A DNA stretch of 64,000 nucleotides from Nemophila menziesii. Taxonomy: Eukaryota; Streptophyta; Magnoliopsida; Boraginales; Hydrophyllaceae. The position numbers were made by a program, and so were the translations under genes. Where the stretch lies: the NCBI GenBank assembly GCA_029959085.1, contig JARWIR010000023.1, positions 8,197,860 to 8,261,859 of the forward strand. Reading direction: 5' to 3'. The notes under the pieces are model-generated. The model saw only the letters and a list, made by a program, of their open reading frames with translations, made no database searches and was not told the origin of the DNA. Positions 23,934 through 34,076 of the stretch are shown here, one piece after another (position 1 is the stretch's first letter; each line of letters starts with the position of its first letter).

Positions 23934-24500
23934 AATTCTGCAGAAAAATTTAGCAAAGAGCCATGTGTTGGTGAATAAATGGAGGACTAAACGATAATAT
24001 TTTTGGCCAAATTATTTCCCAGGAGTAGAACATATATTCTAGTTTTTGTATGTTGTTTCGGACTAGAAGAACCCGCTCGTTACCATCTCGTTAGATGCCC
24101 CGATAGATGTTTCAAATAGCTTAAAAAATAAAAATTCTGCAGAAAAACTTAGTATAGTGTCATGTTTGGGTGATTAAATGGAGGACTAAATGATGATATT
24201 TTTTGTCATTTTTTTCTAGGAGTAAAACATATATTCTAGTTTCGTATGTTGTTTCGGACCAGAGGAACCAGCTAGTTAGATGCCACAATAGATGTCTCAA
24301 AAACGCTAAAAAATGAAAATTCTGCAAAAAAGCTTAACATATAGTCATGTTTGGGTGATTAAATGGAGGACTAAACGATGATATTTTTAGCCATATTTTT
24401 TTCCGGGAGTAAAACATATATTCTAGTTTCGCATGTCGTTTCGTACTAGAGGAACCAGCTCGTTAGATGGCCCAATAGATGTCTAAAAAAACACTAAAAA
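23934..24500. repeat. Minisatellite, about 190 bp x 3
   Basis: Three consecutive diverged copies start AAAATTCTGC at about 23934, 24128 and 24317 and share GGAGGACTAAA, ACATATATTCTAGTTT and GTTAGATG. Unit length is about 189-194 bp. Unit 1 only. Confidence 0.85.
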
Positions 24501-24800
24501 AATTGGTGGAATTTTTCCCACCAAACAATATAAACCCTCAATTATAAAATGGTAGGATTATTCCCACCAAACGAAAAACATAAACTTCCAAAACAACATA
24601 AACCCCGATTTTTCGCACCAAATAACAATATAAAAATTTGGTGAGAAGTTTGTTTGGTGGGAAAAAATTTGACATGATATTTTTTGGTGGAAAAAATTCT
24701 TTGGAAATTTTTTGGTGGGAAAAAAAAATTGTCCAGAAAATTTTGGCCAAAATTTTTTTGGCGGGAAAAATTGCTTAGGAATTTTTTTGGTAGGAAAATT
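24500..24800. repeat. Fold-back region rich in TTGGTGGGAA and its complement
   Basis: The left part carries CCCACCAAAC motifs and the right part carries GTTTGGTGGGAAAAA motifs several times, so the region can fold on itself. No clear terminal inverted repeats or target duplication were found, so it is not assigned to a MITE family. Confidence 0.6.
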
Positions 24801-25445
24801 CAGTGAGATGAAACTAATTCAATGGTATTATTATCTATTATGTCATTTATATTATACATAACTTTTAAGGTCAATATCAACCCCTTCTAGGATGGTATTG
24901 GTAATTGCCTCATTATTTAATAATTCGTAATTATTTATTATTTATTTTTATTGTAATAATTTTAGTAACAAATTTTCTTTGCATTATAAAATAAGAATTA
25001 AATCTACTTTAAAATTTATAGAAGTTGAAGTGATTATATATGAGTTGTTGAGTTTAAATGATAATTTTAATAAATAATTGATTTTTTTAATAACCAAATA
25101 TTTAGAAATTGGCTATACATACACTTGATCACTATACAAAGGGTGCAAAATAAATTTTTTTAGAAATTAGACGTATACTGTGTTTGAAGCAACTCTGATG
25201 GTAGAAAGAAGATTTTGTGTAAGGAACAATATAAAGAGGTAAGTAATTTTAACATTTCATTAAATGTATAATTTATTAGTTTATTTATATAAAATGAGCT
25301 AGTATGAAAGATTTGATATTTAAATATAACAATATATCATTAGGTTAATTATGTACGGCCTATAATGTAAGTATGTATTATTCATATATGTAAAAATTAT
25401 ATAATATAATTATAATAACAACATAAGAATATTATATCCTTACTC
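24801..25445. other. AT-rich spacer containing the right edge of the unit 1-specific segment
   Basis: No genes seen. Sequence shared with unit 2 resumes at about 25030. Confidence 0.5.
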
Positions 25446-25828
25446 TTTATTCCCATCTTCGCCCAGGCTAACAAGGCTTTACTTATTCAGGCGGGAGTGG
25501 AGCCTCGAAAAGCAATGTTGAGAGGAAGATCCTTGGCCTCTCTTCATTCTCTACAGGGTTCTAAATCTTTCTTGAACATAGGTGACAACGAGCGAGGTAG
25601 ATATGGAAGAGATCAAACATGGGAATAAGAAGCAAGCTCGCCTTCCTTTTTGATCATTTTGATAGAGGGGGATGAAGAAAGTGGAAAAAACAAACTCGAA
25701 TTTATTGATAGCGGAAAAAAATCATATTAAAAGCGCTCCTAACCCAACCCTTCCTTCTTAGAGTTGTGTATTGTAAGTGATTAGAACCTTCCCGGAGCGA
25801 GCCTCCCATATAGGCAAGTGAAGTTGGT

Positions 25829-25862
25829 GAGTCATATGATGGTTAACTATCTCATGCGGTTC
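25829..25862 (+). ncRNA. Group II intron domain V-like hairpin (nad2 last intron)
   Basis: A 34-base stretch starting GAGTCATATG and ending CATGCGGTTC has the length and pairing pattern of domain V, the catalytic hairpin of group II introns. Domain VI-like sequence and the nad2 exon follow. Unit 2 equivalent is at 52905-52938. Not functional in the nucleus. Confidence 0.65.
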
Positions 25863-25928
25863 GAAGAGGACTCAGTTGTTACTGGTAGTTAGTACCCATA
25901 TGCTTTCGGGGTGGACCGTTTCAATCTT

Positions 25929-26117
25929 TTTTATTATATACGCTTAGCGAAAAGAATGTTTTTTGATACACCTAGGACATGGATTCTATATAAACCGATG
26001 GATCATGACAAGTCGTTACTACTAGAAATGACTTCCTCTTTCATTGCTTCATTCTTTTCATATCATTCTCCTTTGTTCTAAGTTACTCATCAAATGGCAC
26101 TCACTTGGTATATTTAA
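25929..26117 (+). pseudogene. nad2: nad2 last exon (NADH dehydrogenase subunit 2), mitochondrial origin
   Basis: Reads FYYIRLAKRMFFDTPRTWIL..., then HDKSLLL and THQMAL before a TAA, the C-terminus of plant mitochondrial complex I subunit 2. One in-frame TAA replaces a codon in SPLF*VTH in both units. It sits directly after the intron end, as in the mitochondrial gene. Confidence 0.8.
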
Positions 26118-26373
26118 GTTCGATCATTGGTCTGACTGGACGGAATATTGGCTAATGAACTCTTTTTCCTCCTATAGTCTTGATCTCCCATGAAAGGAGC
26201 AAGCAAGAAAGTTAAAGCGTTAGCGCACTCCAGCAAGAATAGAAGGACAATATAGGAACGACTTCTAAGATAGAATAACAATAACGAGAATAACCCTGGA
26301 CTAGACCTATTCTGATTCTTAATTATCCGTCGCTACGCTGTTCCCAAGGACTAGCAAAATCGAAATAGCGAAA

Positions 26374-26791
26374 TTCTTGGGTCATCTCAATGGGTTCAGA
26401 AACCACAACAATTATTACAAGCTTAGCTAGCGCTATACTTGTAGTTGGAGATACCACAGTAACATGGCTTTGGGGTGGTTTCTCCATGGACAATGCCACC
26501 TTAAATCGTTTTTTTAGTCTTCATCATTTACTCCCCTTTATTTTAGTAGGTGCCAATCTTTTTCATCTGTCCGCATTACATCAATATGGATCAAATAATC
26601 CATTGGGTGTACATTCAGAGATGGATGAAATAGCTTCTTACCCTTATATTTATGTAAATGATCTAGTAAGTTTGGAAGATTTTGCTATCTTTTTTTCCAT
26701 TTTTGTTTTTTATGTTCCTAATGTTTTGGGGCATCCCGACAATTATATACCTGCTAAACCGATATGGAAAATAACTAATTATAAGGGATAA
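26374..26791 (+). pseudogene. cob: Apocytochrome b (cob) internal fragment, mitochondrial origin
   Basis: The frame 26390-26791 matches the middle of plant mitochondrial cytochrome b: [58 protein letters not shown] and [11 protein letters not shown], about 118 of roughly 390 residues. Both ends of the gene are missing, the right end running into a short unrelated tail. Several conserved positions differ (for example VNDLVSLED for VKDLVGWVA), fitting decay. The frame is nevertheless open for 133 codons in both units. It has no promoter or targeting context. Confidence 0.85.
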
Positions 26792-26979
26792 TTTCAATTA
26801 ATTACAATTATTTCAAATTCTACTCACAGAAAAAGGAAGGAGGATCATACTTTAAAAGATTAATTTTCAATTAAACATTCTGACATATTTACCTTCACAA
26901 TTATCCTTGATGTCATTTTTATATTATATAATAATTAATATAATATTTATTTATTTATTTTAATTATATTTTAAAGTCC

Positions 26980-27175
26980 GACCACCTCTACCATCCACTA
27001 CCTCCACCACCACCTCTGGCATTTCACCACCGACTACTACCACCAACTAATACATTATCCATCAACCACCACCACAACCATCACCCATAACCCCACTACA
27101 CAACCACTACCTCATGCATCGACCACTCCCACCCTCATTACTACCACCATCTTATGCATCCACCACCACCACCGA
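26980..27175. repeat. CCA-rich low-complexity tract
   Basis: Dense CCACCACC / CTACCACC sequence with few A/T runs. The minus strand reads Trp, Val and Met-rich frames that are artefacts. Present at 54050-54248 in unit 2. Confidence 0.85.
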
Positions 27176-27189
27176 TCTTTCTGTAAATT

Positions 27190-27680
27190 TGACCTCAAAA
27201 TGTGGGTAACCTGATAGTCATTGAAAAAATTGGGAAACTTCTTAAGATATCGATCCTCTTCTAAAAAATTGAGCAGAGTTTCCACAAGCAAAAGGGAGAA
27301 ATATGGATACACGACGAAAATTGATAGATGCACTAAAACATTTCACGACCATGTCAGAGAAATAATCGGTGAAAGTTCATTTCATTTATCGGAAATCCTA
27401 AAGACACATATATCACTTCAAGAAATCAAGTACATGCGACCTTGTTTGACTACTTGACATCTTTATCTGGTCAAGGAAAAACACTTTGCATGTATTAGAA
27501 GATATTTGCGAATGTGGTGACATTTAGGGCGATAATTTTGCTCCGAGATAACCGATAAAAATATCAAAGATGCAATATTTGGTATTAAGTCCCCATCACC
27601 CGACAATTATTTATCCAAATTCTTCATCAAGTCTTGGAATGTAGTAGGTGAAGAGTTGACCATATAAATAAGTAAATTTT
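27190..27680 (+). mobile_element. LINE scrap: start of an RT region
   Basis: The end of this stretch reads TDKNIKDAIFGIKSPSPDNY and then SKFFIKSWNVVGEEL (27551-27664), which matches the segment at the RT start of plant LINEs, though with a GIKSPSPD deletion-like change. The 78-codon open frame at 27221-27457 would be the linker. The fragment stops at 27668 and minus-strand sequence follows. Confidence 0.55.
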
Positions 27681-27699
27681 TCATATAAGACTTTCTCTT

Positions 27700-29177
27700 A
27701 AAGAAACTTATCTATTATATCATTAACAGACTTCTCCTTCTCTCCAATCACAGAGAGTTGTTCTTCCAAAGTCTCATTAACAAAATTATTTACTTCTTCT
27801 TTGTCACCTTCACCTTCAGTTACATTAACATTATGTGTGTTTTGATATTTGCAAACAACCTGAAAAGGTAAAAGAAATATACAATCAAATATACGTAAAT
27901 TAAAGGGGTGATTTGTCAATCAACTGAAATGTTAAGGGCTAAACTGTCAAATGACTGTATACCTTTATTGTTTCTTCTTCAACTATCTTTTCTTCCATGC
28001 TTTTCCCATAATGTCTTTCACCATTCTTTTCTTCCACGCTTTTCATATCAGGCCTTTCATCACAGGTCTTTCCTCATTCTTCCAAACCAACATTACCTAC
28101 CTTTTTTAGTTCTTTCTCAACAACTAATTTCTCTACAGTCTATGAAACTAAAGTATTTACTTCGTCGTTCTCACCTTCAGTTACATAAACATCAGTTGTG
28201 TTTTGATCTTCACAAACAACCTATAAAGTTAAAATAAATATATAGTCAAATATATGTAAATTAGGGGTTAAATTGTCAATCAACTAAAATGTTAAGGGCT
28301 AAATTGTCAAATGATTGTGTACCTTCATTGTTTCCTCTTCAACTGTCTTTTCTTACACACTTTTCTCACCATGCCTTTCATCACTCTTTTCTTCTACACT
28401 TTTCATATTTGCCTTTCATCACAGGTTTTAACTACTTCTTTTTTCCCTTCATTACAGTTCTGGACTTCCATCTCATCCAGGCCATTATTGGTATGAACTT
28501 TATCTTCTTCTTGTTGCTGAACTATTTCTTCAACCTTATTTCCAAGTTAATAACAAAGGCATGAAATAAGGAGTTTGAATTTCGTGGTTTTCATGTATTA
28601 CTGGTTTACTTACAACAAACATGTCAACAGTTACGTTGTTCTCTCCAATGCTACACATCTCCATACATTTATCCTTGCAATCTAAACATACTAGACCATC
28701 AGGTAGTTTTTTCCCCAATTTCAAATAGTTTTACTCCAAGTTACCTTTTATCCCTAACTTCGAAACAGACTTCTTAAGTACAGGTATACTAAATTTATCA
28801 TATTCAGAACCATCTACATACTCAATCTTTAAATCATGGTAATTGCTCGTGTCTTTATTAAATATCCCACAAAAGCGAATCCTCAGTGCAAATTTCTTTG
28901 TTACACGATCAATTTCGAATAAATTAGTTACCCATTACGTTAGGAACCAATTAATGGAAAAATAGTTATCAAATATGGATACACTATCAATATGGTAACC
29001 AAATCCCGTAAATATACTCCTATTACTAACTAAATCCCGCCCTTCACGCGTGATATCTAAAAATGTAATAAATATACTCGAAAACCCTACATTTACAAAT
29101 TAAAAGATTTTAACTTACAAGCAAAGATTTAGGGGTAGTAAATAAACACACTTACTCCATAACGTAAACGGCGCCAT
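27700..29177 (-). pseudogene. Minus-strand gene resembling a MULE transposase N-terminal region, unit 1
   Basis: Start ATG at 29177-29175 (MAPFTLW, then a GTAAGT donor). Coding blocks follow: DITREGRDLVSNRSIF, then KFALRIRFCGIFNKD, LKIEYVDGSEYDKFSIPVL (about 28770-28900), LGKKLPDGLVCLDC, KDKCMEMCSIGENN (28536-28724). Layout and motifs resemble the N-terminal domain of plant MuDR-type transposases. The downstream tail is acidic and made of a repeated exon (about 27709-27859, 27963-28220 and 28323-28560) whose introns are also alike, with a period near 360 bp. A stop after NWFLT is shared by all copies. No catalytic DDE region was found, so this is either a captured fragment or a host gene relic. 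Confidence 0.45.
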
Positions 29178-29659
29178 TGATTATATTTAGAGCTAAAGTA
29201 TATCGTCTTATGCAATCTGGGTTCTTCGTCTTCTTGTTCTTCCCCAAACCAAACCCTCCCTTGTCTTTTGATTTTGTTTTAATTTTTTTGTTTTGTTTTG
29301 TGTATATATAGGGTAGGAATTTTAGAATTACCTATTTTGCCCTTTTAAAAATATGGGGTTAAGATAATTAATTAAATAAAACGGATGAAGAATAAAAAAA
29401 TAATAAAAATGCTCTTAACGGTGATTTTGGACGGAAAACGTTAGTAACGACCACGAGTCACGAAAAGAAAAGTTAAGGGTATCAAGTAGAATTAGACAAT
29501 GGGGCAACTTGTCAATCGCATAAAAAATTAGGAGCAAACGGGGTATTTCCACAAACTTATATAAAACCCTCATTTCGGTTATCTTTTCTTCATAAATCAA
29601 AAGTAAGACGAAAAGTTCCTTAGAGCACCGTAAGATATTCGACGATCTCCATCGTCTCA
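29178..29659. promoter_or_regulatory. Divergent promoter region, first copy, unit 1
   Basis: About 480 bp between the minus-strand ATG (29177) and the plus-strand ATG (29660). A minus-strand TATATATA at 29303-29310 is 126 bp from its ATG; a plus-strand TATATAAAA at 29558-29566 is 102 bp from its ATG. The plus-strand TATA, TTCATAAATCAAAAG leader and spacing recur in every copy of the module. Confidence 0.5.
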
Positions 29660-29830
29660 ATGATGTTTAAATCAGGTACACTCTCGAATCCTCACTTTTT
29701 TCATATTTTCCACTTATTAAGTTGTAATAAAGATGAAATATACAATCGATCTGCAAAACCTAAGGTAAAAAAAGTAGGAGATATTGAGGAATTGTTACAA
29801 TTAAGAAAGAAAGTTTATGCGGTTTGCTGG
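29660..29830 (+). CDS. 5' exon of the unrecognised plus-strand gene, open copy, unit 1
   Basis: 57 codons from ATG to a GTAAAA donor after TGCTGG, ending in phase 0, the phase required by exon A (31553). Contains KKVGDIEELLQLRKKVYAVC. No family recognised. The frame runs on through the putative intron to 29974, so the exon may be longer or unspliced. An alternative early donor (AG before GTACAC, 29675) would make the first exon only five codons. This copy is open but has no exon A directly downstream; the duplication junction at 30273 intervenes. Confidence 0.4.
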
Positions 29831-30280
29831 GTAAAACTCTGGATTTCAAGTCCATTGAACAATTTCAATGTAGATGCTCGCTCTGTTATGGATTTCTCTG
29901 TTATGGATTTCCTGCTAAGAGAAATCAGAATTGTATCTTATACAATATATTTGCACCATAGGGGCCCATACCGGTGAAGAATGAGTTGGGTTAGTTGGGT
30001 TAGTGGATTTGGTTGAAACATTTTCACAATCCGAAGATATCTCATTAACTACCACCCCACCAATAGTCCTCCCAACCAGTCTTTTTCTCTATATGTGATA
30101 TTTATGGATAATCATTAATGTATTTTATCCATAAATTTAATCATTAAATTGGTATTATAGCTTGAATTTGAGTTAGATTTGAACTAATTACTCTTTACTT
30201 TTACATATTTACTTGATAATTAAAAAATATTAACATAGAAATAATGCTTATTTATTTGGAAGAGATTAATAGAAATAATG
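29831..30280. other. Intron-like stretch and 1.5 kb duplication junction
   Basis: AT-rich sequence continuing the putative intron. It stops at GATTAATAG (30272) and, after AAATAATG, jumps to the minus-strand gene at 30281. AGAAATAATGCTT occurs at 30237-30249 and again across the junction at 30271-30283. Confidence 0.7.
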
Positions 30281-30689
30281 CTTCTTAAGTACAGGTATAC
30301 TGAATTTGTCATATTCACAACCATCTACATACTCAATCTTTAAATCATGGTAATTGCTCGTGTCTTCATCAAATATCATACATAAGCGAATCCTCAGTGC
30401 AAATTTCTCTGTTAGACGATTAATTTCGAATAAATTAGTTACCCATTACGTTAGGAAACAATTAATGGAAAAATAATTATCAAATATGGATACACCATCA
30501 ATGTGGTAACCAAACCCCATAAAATATACTCCTATTACTAATTAAATCCCGCCCTTCACGCGCGATATCTAAAAATGTAATAAATATACTCGAAAACCCT
30601 ACATTTACAGATTAAAAGATCTTAACTAACAAGCAAATATTTAGGGGTAATAAATAAACACACTTACTCCATAACGTAAATGGCGCCAT
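30281..30689 (-). pseudogene. 5' part of the minus-strand MULE-like gene, second copy, unit 1
   Basis: ATG at 30689-30687, same coding blocks as 28770-29177 (FALRIRFCG, LKIEYVDG, FSIPVLKK), cut off at the duplication junction. The stop after NWFLT is retained. Cannot encode a complete protein. Confidence 0.45.
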
Positions 30690-31162
30690 TGATTATCTTT
30701 CGAGCTAAAGTACATCGACTTATGCAATCTGGGTTCTTCGTCTTCTTGTTCTTCCCCAAACCAAGCCCTCCCTTGTCTTTTGATTTTGTTTTAATTTTTT
30801 TGTTTTGTTTTATGTATATATAGGGTAGGCATTTCAGAATTACCTATTTTGCCCTTTTAAAAATATGGGGTTAAGATAATTAATTAAATAAAACGGATTA
30901 ATAATAAAAAAATAATAAAAATGCTCTTAACGGTGATTTTGGACGGAAAAATGTTAGTAACTACCAAGTGTCACGAAAAGAAATGTTAAGGGTATCTAGT
31001 AGAATTAAACAATGGGGCAACTTGTCAATCGCATTAAAATTTAGGAGCAAAAGGGGTATTGCCTCAAACTTATATAAAACCCTCATTTCAGTTACGTTTT
31101 CTTCATAAATCAAAAGTAAGAGGAAAAGTTCCTTGGAGCACACGATCTCCATCGCCTCAGTG
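30690..31162. promoter_or_regulatory. Divergent promoter region, second copy, unit 1
   Basis: Same layout as 29178-29659: minus-strand TATATATA near 30814, plus-strand TATATAAAA at 31071, 92 bp before the ATG at 31163. Confidence 0.5.
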
Positions 31163-34028
31163 ATGTTTAAATCAGGTACACTCTCGAATCCTCACTTTTT
31201 TCATATTTTCCACTTATTAAGTTGTAATAACGATGATATATACAATCGATCTGTAAAACCTAATGTAAAAAAAGTAGGAGATATTGAGGAATTGTTACAA
31301 TTAAGATAGAAAGTTTATGCGGTTTGCTGGGTAAAACTCTGGATTTCTAGTCCATTGAACAATTTCAATGTAGATGCTCGCTCTGTTATGAATTTCTCTG
31401 TTATGGATTTCCTGCTAAGAGAAATCAGAATTGTATCTTATACAATATATTTGCACCATAGGGGACCATACAGGTGAAGAATGAGTTGGGTTAGTTGGGT
31501 TAGTGGATTTGGTTGAAACATTAATAGTAATTTTTTTATATTTTGCACACAGGCAGAAACTCATGCCAAGAACAATATCATTACTGAACAAAAACATAAA
31601 ACGAATAAGATCATTGGCCGTGACATTTCAGTTAACTATGAAGGTTTAATAATTTTCATGGTAAAATTTAATTGATAGGTCATTTTAAAACAATAAATTT
31701 CATAAAGGCCTTTTTTGATATTTTCGTAGTATAAAATTCTCTCCTTCTTCATATCGTGTACACAATTTGGGGATTCATTTGCTGTTTCGACATTAAAAAT
31801 CGAGGTTATTAACAAGGTAAATTTGGATTCTTATCTTTTCGATACTAAAATATTGTGCATTGTGTGAATTAGATCTTAATTATTTTATTGAATTTGATAA
31901 ACAGATTTCTTAGCTTCATTTGTTTCGATCTTTTATGAGTAATTTCTCTATATTTGATGATAGATCTTGCATTTTACCCCCTTATCTAACGATTTATCGA
32001 AGCGCATAGGTTATGTAATTAAGAAAAAATAGATTCTGAAATCTTCAAAGCAAACAAATCTGTATTTGATTTTTCATTAATTTTATCGATACTATAATCT
32101 ATGTCAGTAATCGAAACCAAATTTCAATTAAATAGCGTAATACATTCTTCGATCTTCGAATCCATCAAAAGAAAAACTCATATAAAGTGTTATTAAGTTA
32201 GAAATCTCTACTGTTTCATTTTTTTTCAATTGTGAAGTTGTATGATTGATTTAAACATGTTAGCGTATTCAAATTATTGCTATTTTGCACTTATTTTTGT
32301 TTACAGAAAGCAAATTTCAGGGAATAATCATTTTGCTACACATCTAGTGGAAAATTCAAGCCAAAGGAACTTTCGAAACAGTTCATCAGCTCCATTTATT
32401 AAATCTATAAGAATAAGCTCAAGGTTTTCATATCAAAAAATGGATAAATCCGATAATTTTGTACTAATTGAAGATTTTACAGTGGATATTTACTCCACAG
32501 ATCAGCAATCTAGTGAGGGTAACTTTTTCCCTTGTGGGAATCTCATTATCACAAAATTACCACCTAATATTTTCAACATTGCGTTTCAAGTAAGTAAAAC
32601 TTATTAATCACATTGGGTTTTAAATTATTGTATCTTTTAATAGGATGCATTATTAACATTTTTTATGGGTTTTACTTAGAATAAACTCTGAATTTTCCTA
32701 TCAAGGTTCGCAACATAATTCTACTACCCAAATACGTAAGAGGCCTCAACTTTCCCTAATTGGTACTCTCTCTCTCTCTCTCTCTCATGTATTAATGTGT
32801 ATTTATATGGTTGTAATTATATATTAAAGGTAAAGTCAATTATCCAATGCATTCGTGTATGTAACCCAACATGTAATTTTCATTTTATTGTTTTAGTTTA
32901 GAAACAATAATTAGTCAGATATGCAACGTCTTATTATGAGTTCAGGGTACACTTAAAAAATTTGTTTGTGGGTGCTATAATATTAAAAGGATTTTAGTGA
33001 GATGGATGAGGTGAAGTAGGGTAGGGATTTTATTTACAATTTAACTATTAAATATAATTTTTATTCAATTTTGGTAAAGTTATCTTGAAAAAGTAATATC
33101 CTATATATCAAAAAAATTATAATATGTTGTAAAATTATTTGAAAAACTTTATTCTCTAATGGATGAAGAAAAAAAGTTTAACTAATCATTCTAAAAAATT
33201 ATTTTATAAGAGTGAATTGTTTAAAAGGTCCAAAACTAAATTTTCTCATTTTTAATGGGTTTAAGTTTTTTTCCTTCCGCAAATGGTCAAATTTTTAATG
33301 GGATATCTTTGTTTTTATAATAAGTTACGATTTTATTTAATGGTTTATACAAATTTTTTAATGGGTCACGTTTATTATTTTTTAAAGATTAAACATATTT
33401 CTTAAAGGTTATGTGTAATAAATATTGTAAACTTTATTAGCTAACAATATTCTTGTAAAGACATTTAAATCAATAACCCATAAATACTTACACAACATAA
33501 TTTGGACTCATGAACAACCCATATATCACGACGAAGGGATCACTTGGTGTGATTAACAATAGGGAAATAGCCGATAAAAAGATATATAACAAGCAACTAA
33601 GATATATATAGATATATATATGTGTGTGTATATATAATATATATCAACGTCAATAAACAACCTGGATTAAACCTTGATTAAACCTTGATTAGTAGAATAC
33701 TGATAATTTATACAGGAATTTGTTGACCAAAACAATAATATTTCATAGTATTTAAAATTTATACATTACCATAACATCAGCGTGAAAATCTAATAAATGG
33801 TCAAGTAAAAAATAGCAAAGGAAATGTCATCAATAACGTGAGTAAAGATGAATAATTATGTATTACTTGAATATACTTAACTAAATCATCTTTGATGTTT
33901 TTTTCTTGGTTTCTTATGTTTTTTATGTAAAGAAATTAATTATATGGTAAATTGCACCATTTATCTTTCAGTACGTTGGTGGTCCAGGCTTGCTTGCACG
34001 CACAACGAATAATCACACAGGGATATAA
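31163..34028 (+). pseudogene. Unrecognised spliced gene spanning units 1 and 2
   Basis: Model: 5' exon 31163-31330 (phase 0 end), exon A 31553-31660 (AETHAKNNIITEQ..., phase 0 to 0, CAG acceptor, GTAAAA donor), exon B 32307-32589 and last exon D 33972-34028 (stop TAA). A further exon may lie near 31730-31819, but phases between A and B are not resolved. In the 5' exon AAGAAAG has become AAGATAG, giving a stop, so this copy is probably dead unless another start is used. Exon B is open here. The product would be polar with a Ser/Arg/Asn-rich centre. No domain recognised. About 270 bp of intron present in unit 2 is missing at 31521. Confidence 0.4.
32766..32786. repeat. TC microsatellite, 21 bp, unit 2
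   Basis: Same length as in unit 1, less than half that in unit 3. Confidence 0.9.
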
Positions 34029-34076
34029 TTGCCTCCACATGCATATTCCCAATTAAATTCAGAACTAGGTTACTAG

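Larger units (their letters stand above)
25446..26768 (+). other. Nuclear mitochondrial DNA insert (NUMT), unit 1
   Basis: A block of clearly higher GC than its flanks holds, in order, the 3' part of a group II intron with domain V, the last exon of nad2, mitochondrial-type spacer, and an internal piece of cob. The retained intron points to transfer as DNA rather than spliced RNA for the nad2 part. Both array units carry it, so insertion predates the duplication. Confidence 0.85.
30281..31660. repeat. Second tandem copy of the divergent gene module, unit 1
   Basis: CTTCTTAAGTACAGGTATACT at 28770 recurs at 30281, a period of 1511 bp. The copy includes the 5' part of the minus-strand gene, the divergent promoter and the plus-strand 5' exon, then continues into exon A. 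The same duplication is in unit 2 (55845 and 57358), so it predates the array. Confidence 0.9.

Noticed and set aside
23934..24500. CRISPR-like array
   Set aside because: Three 190 bp diverged units without short direct repeats and unique spacers; the genome is a plant's.
20123..25029. Reading the unit 1-specific 4.9 kb as an insertion
   Set aside because: The LINE continues across its left edge, no target duplication exists, and the unit 2 junction has repair filler, so loss from unit 2 fits better.
26390..26791. Calling the cob frame a functional gene
   Set aside because: Only an internal third of cytochrome b is present, without start, haem-ligand N-terminal half or targeting sequence, inside a nuclear insert.
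27112..27333. Trp/Val-rich minus-strand frame, also 54186-54407
   Set aside because: It is the complement of the CCA-rich tract.
27908..28564. Plus-strand frames rich in Phe, Leu, Ser and His
   Set aside because: They are shadows of the Glu/Lys-rich repeated exons on the minus strand.
29660..29977. Treating the whole 105-codon plus-strand frame as one exon
   Set aside because: The GTAAAA donor after TGCTGG and the phase-0 exon A downstream favour a shorter exon; the second copy is closed by a stop, so the longer frame is probably fortuitous.
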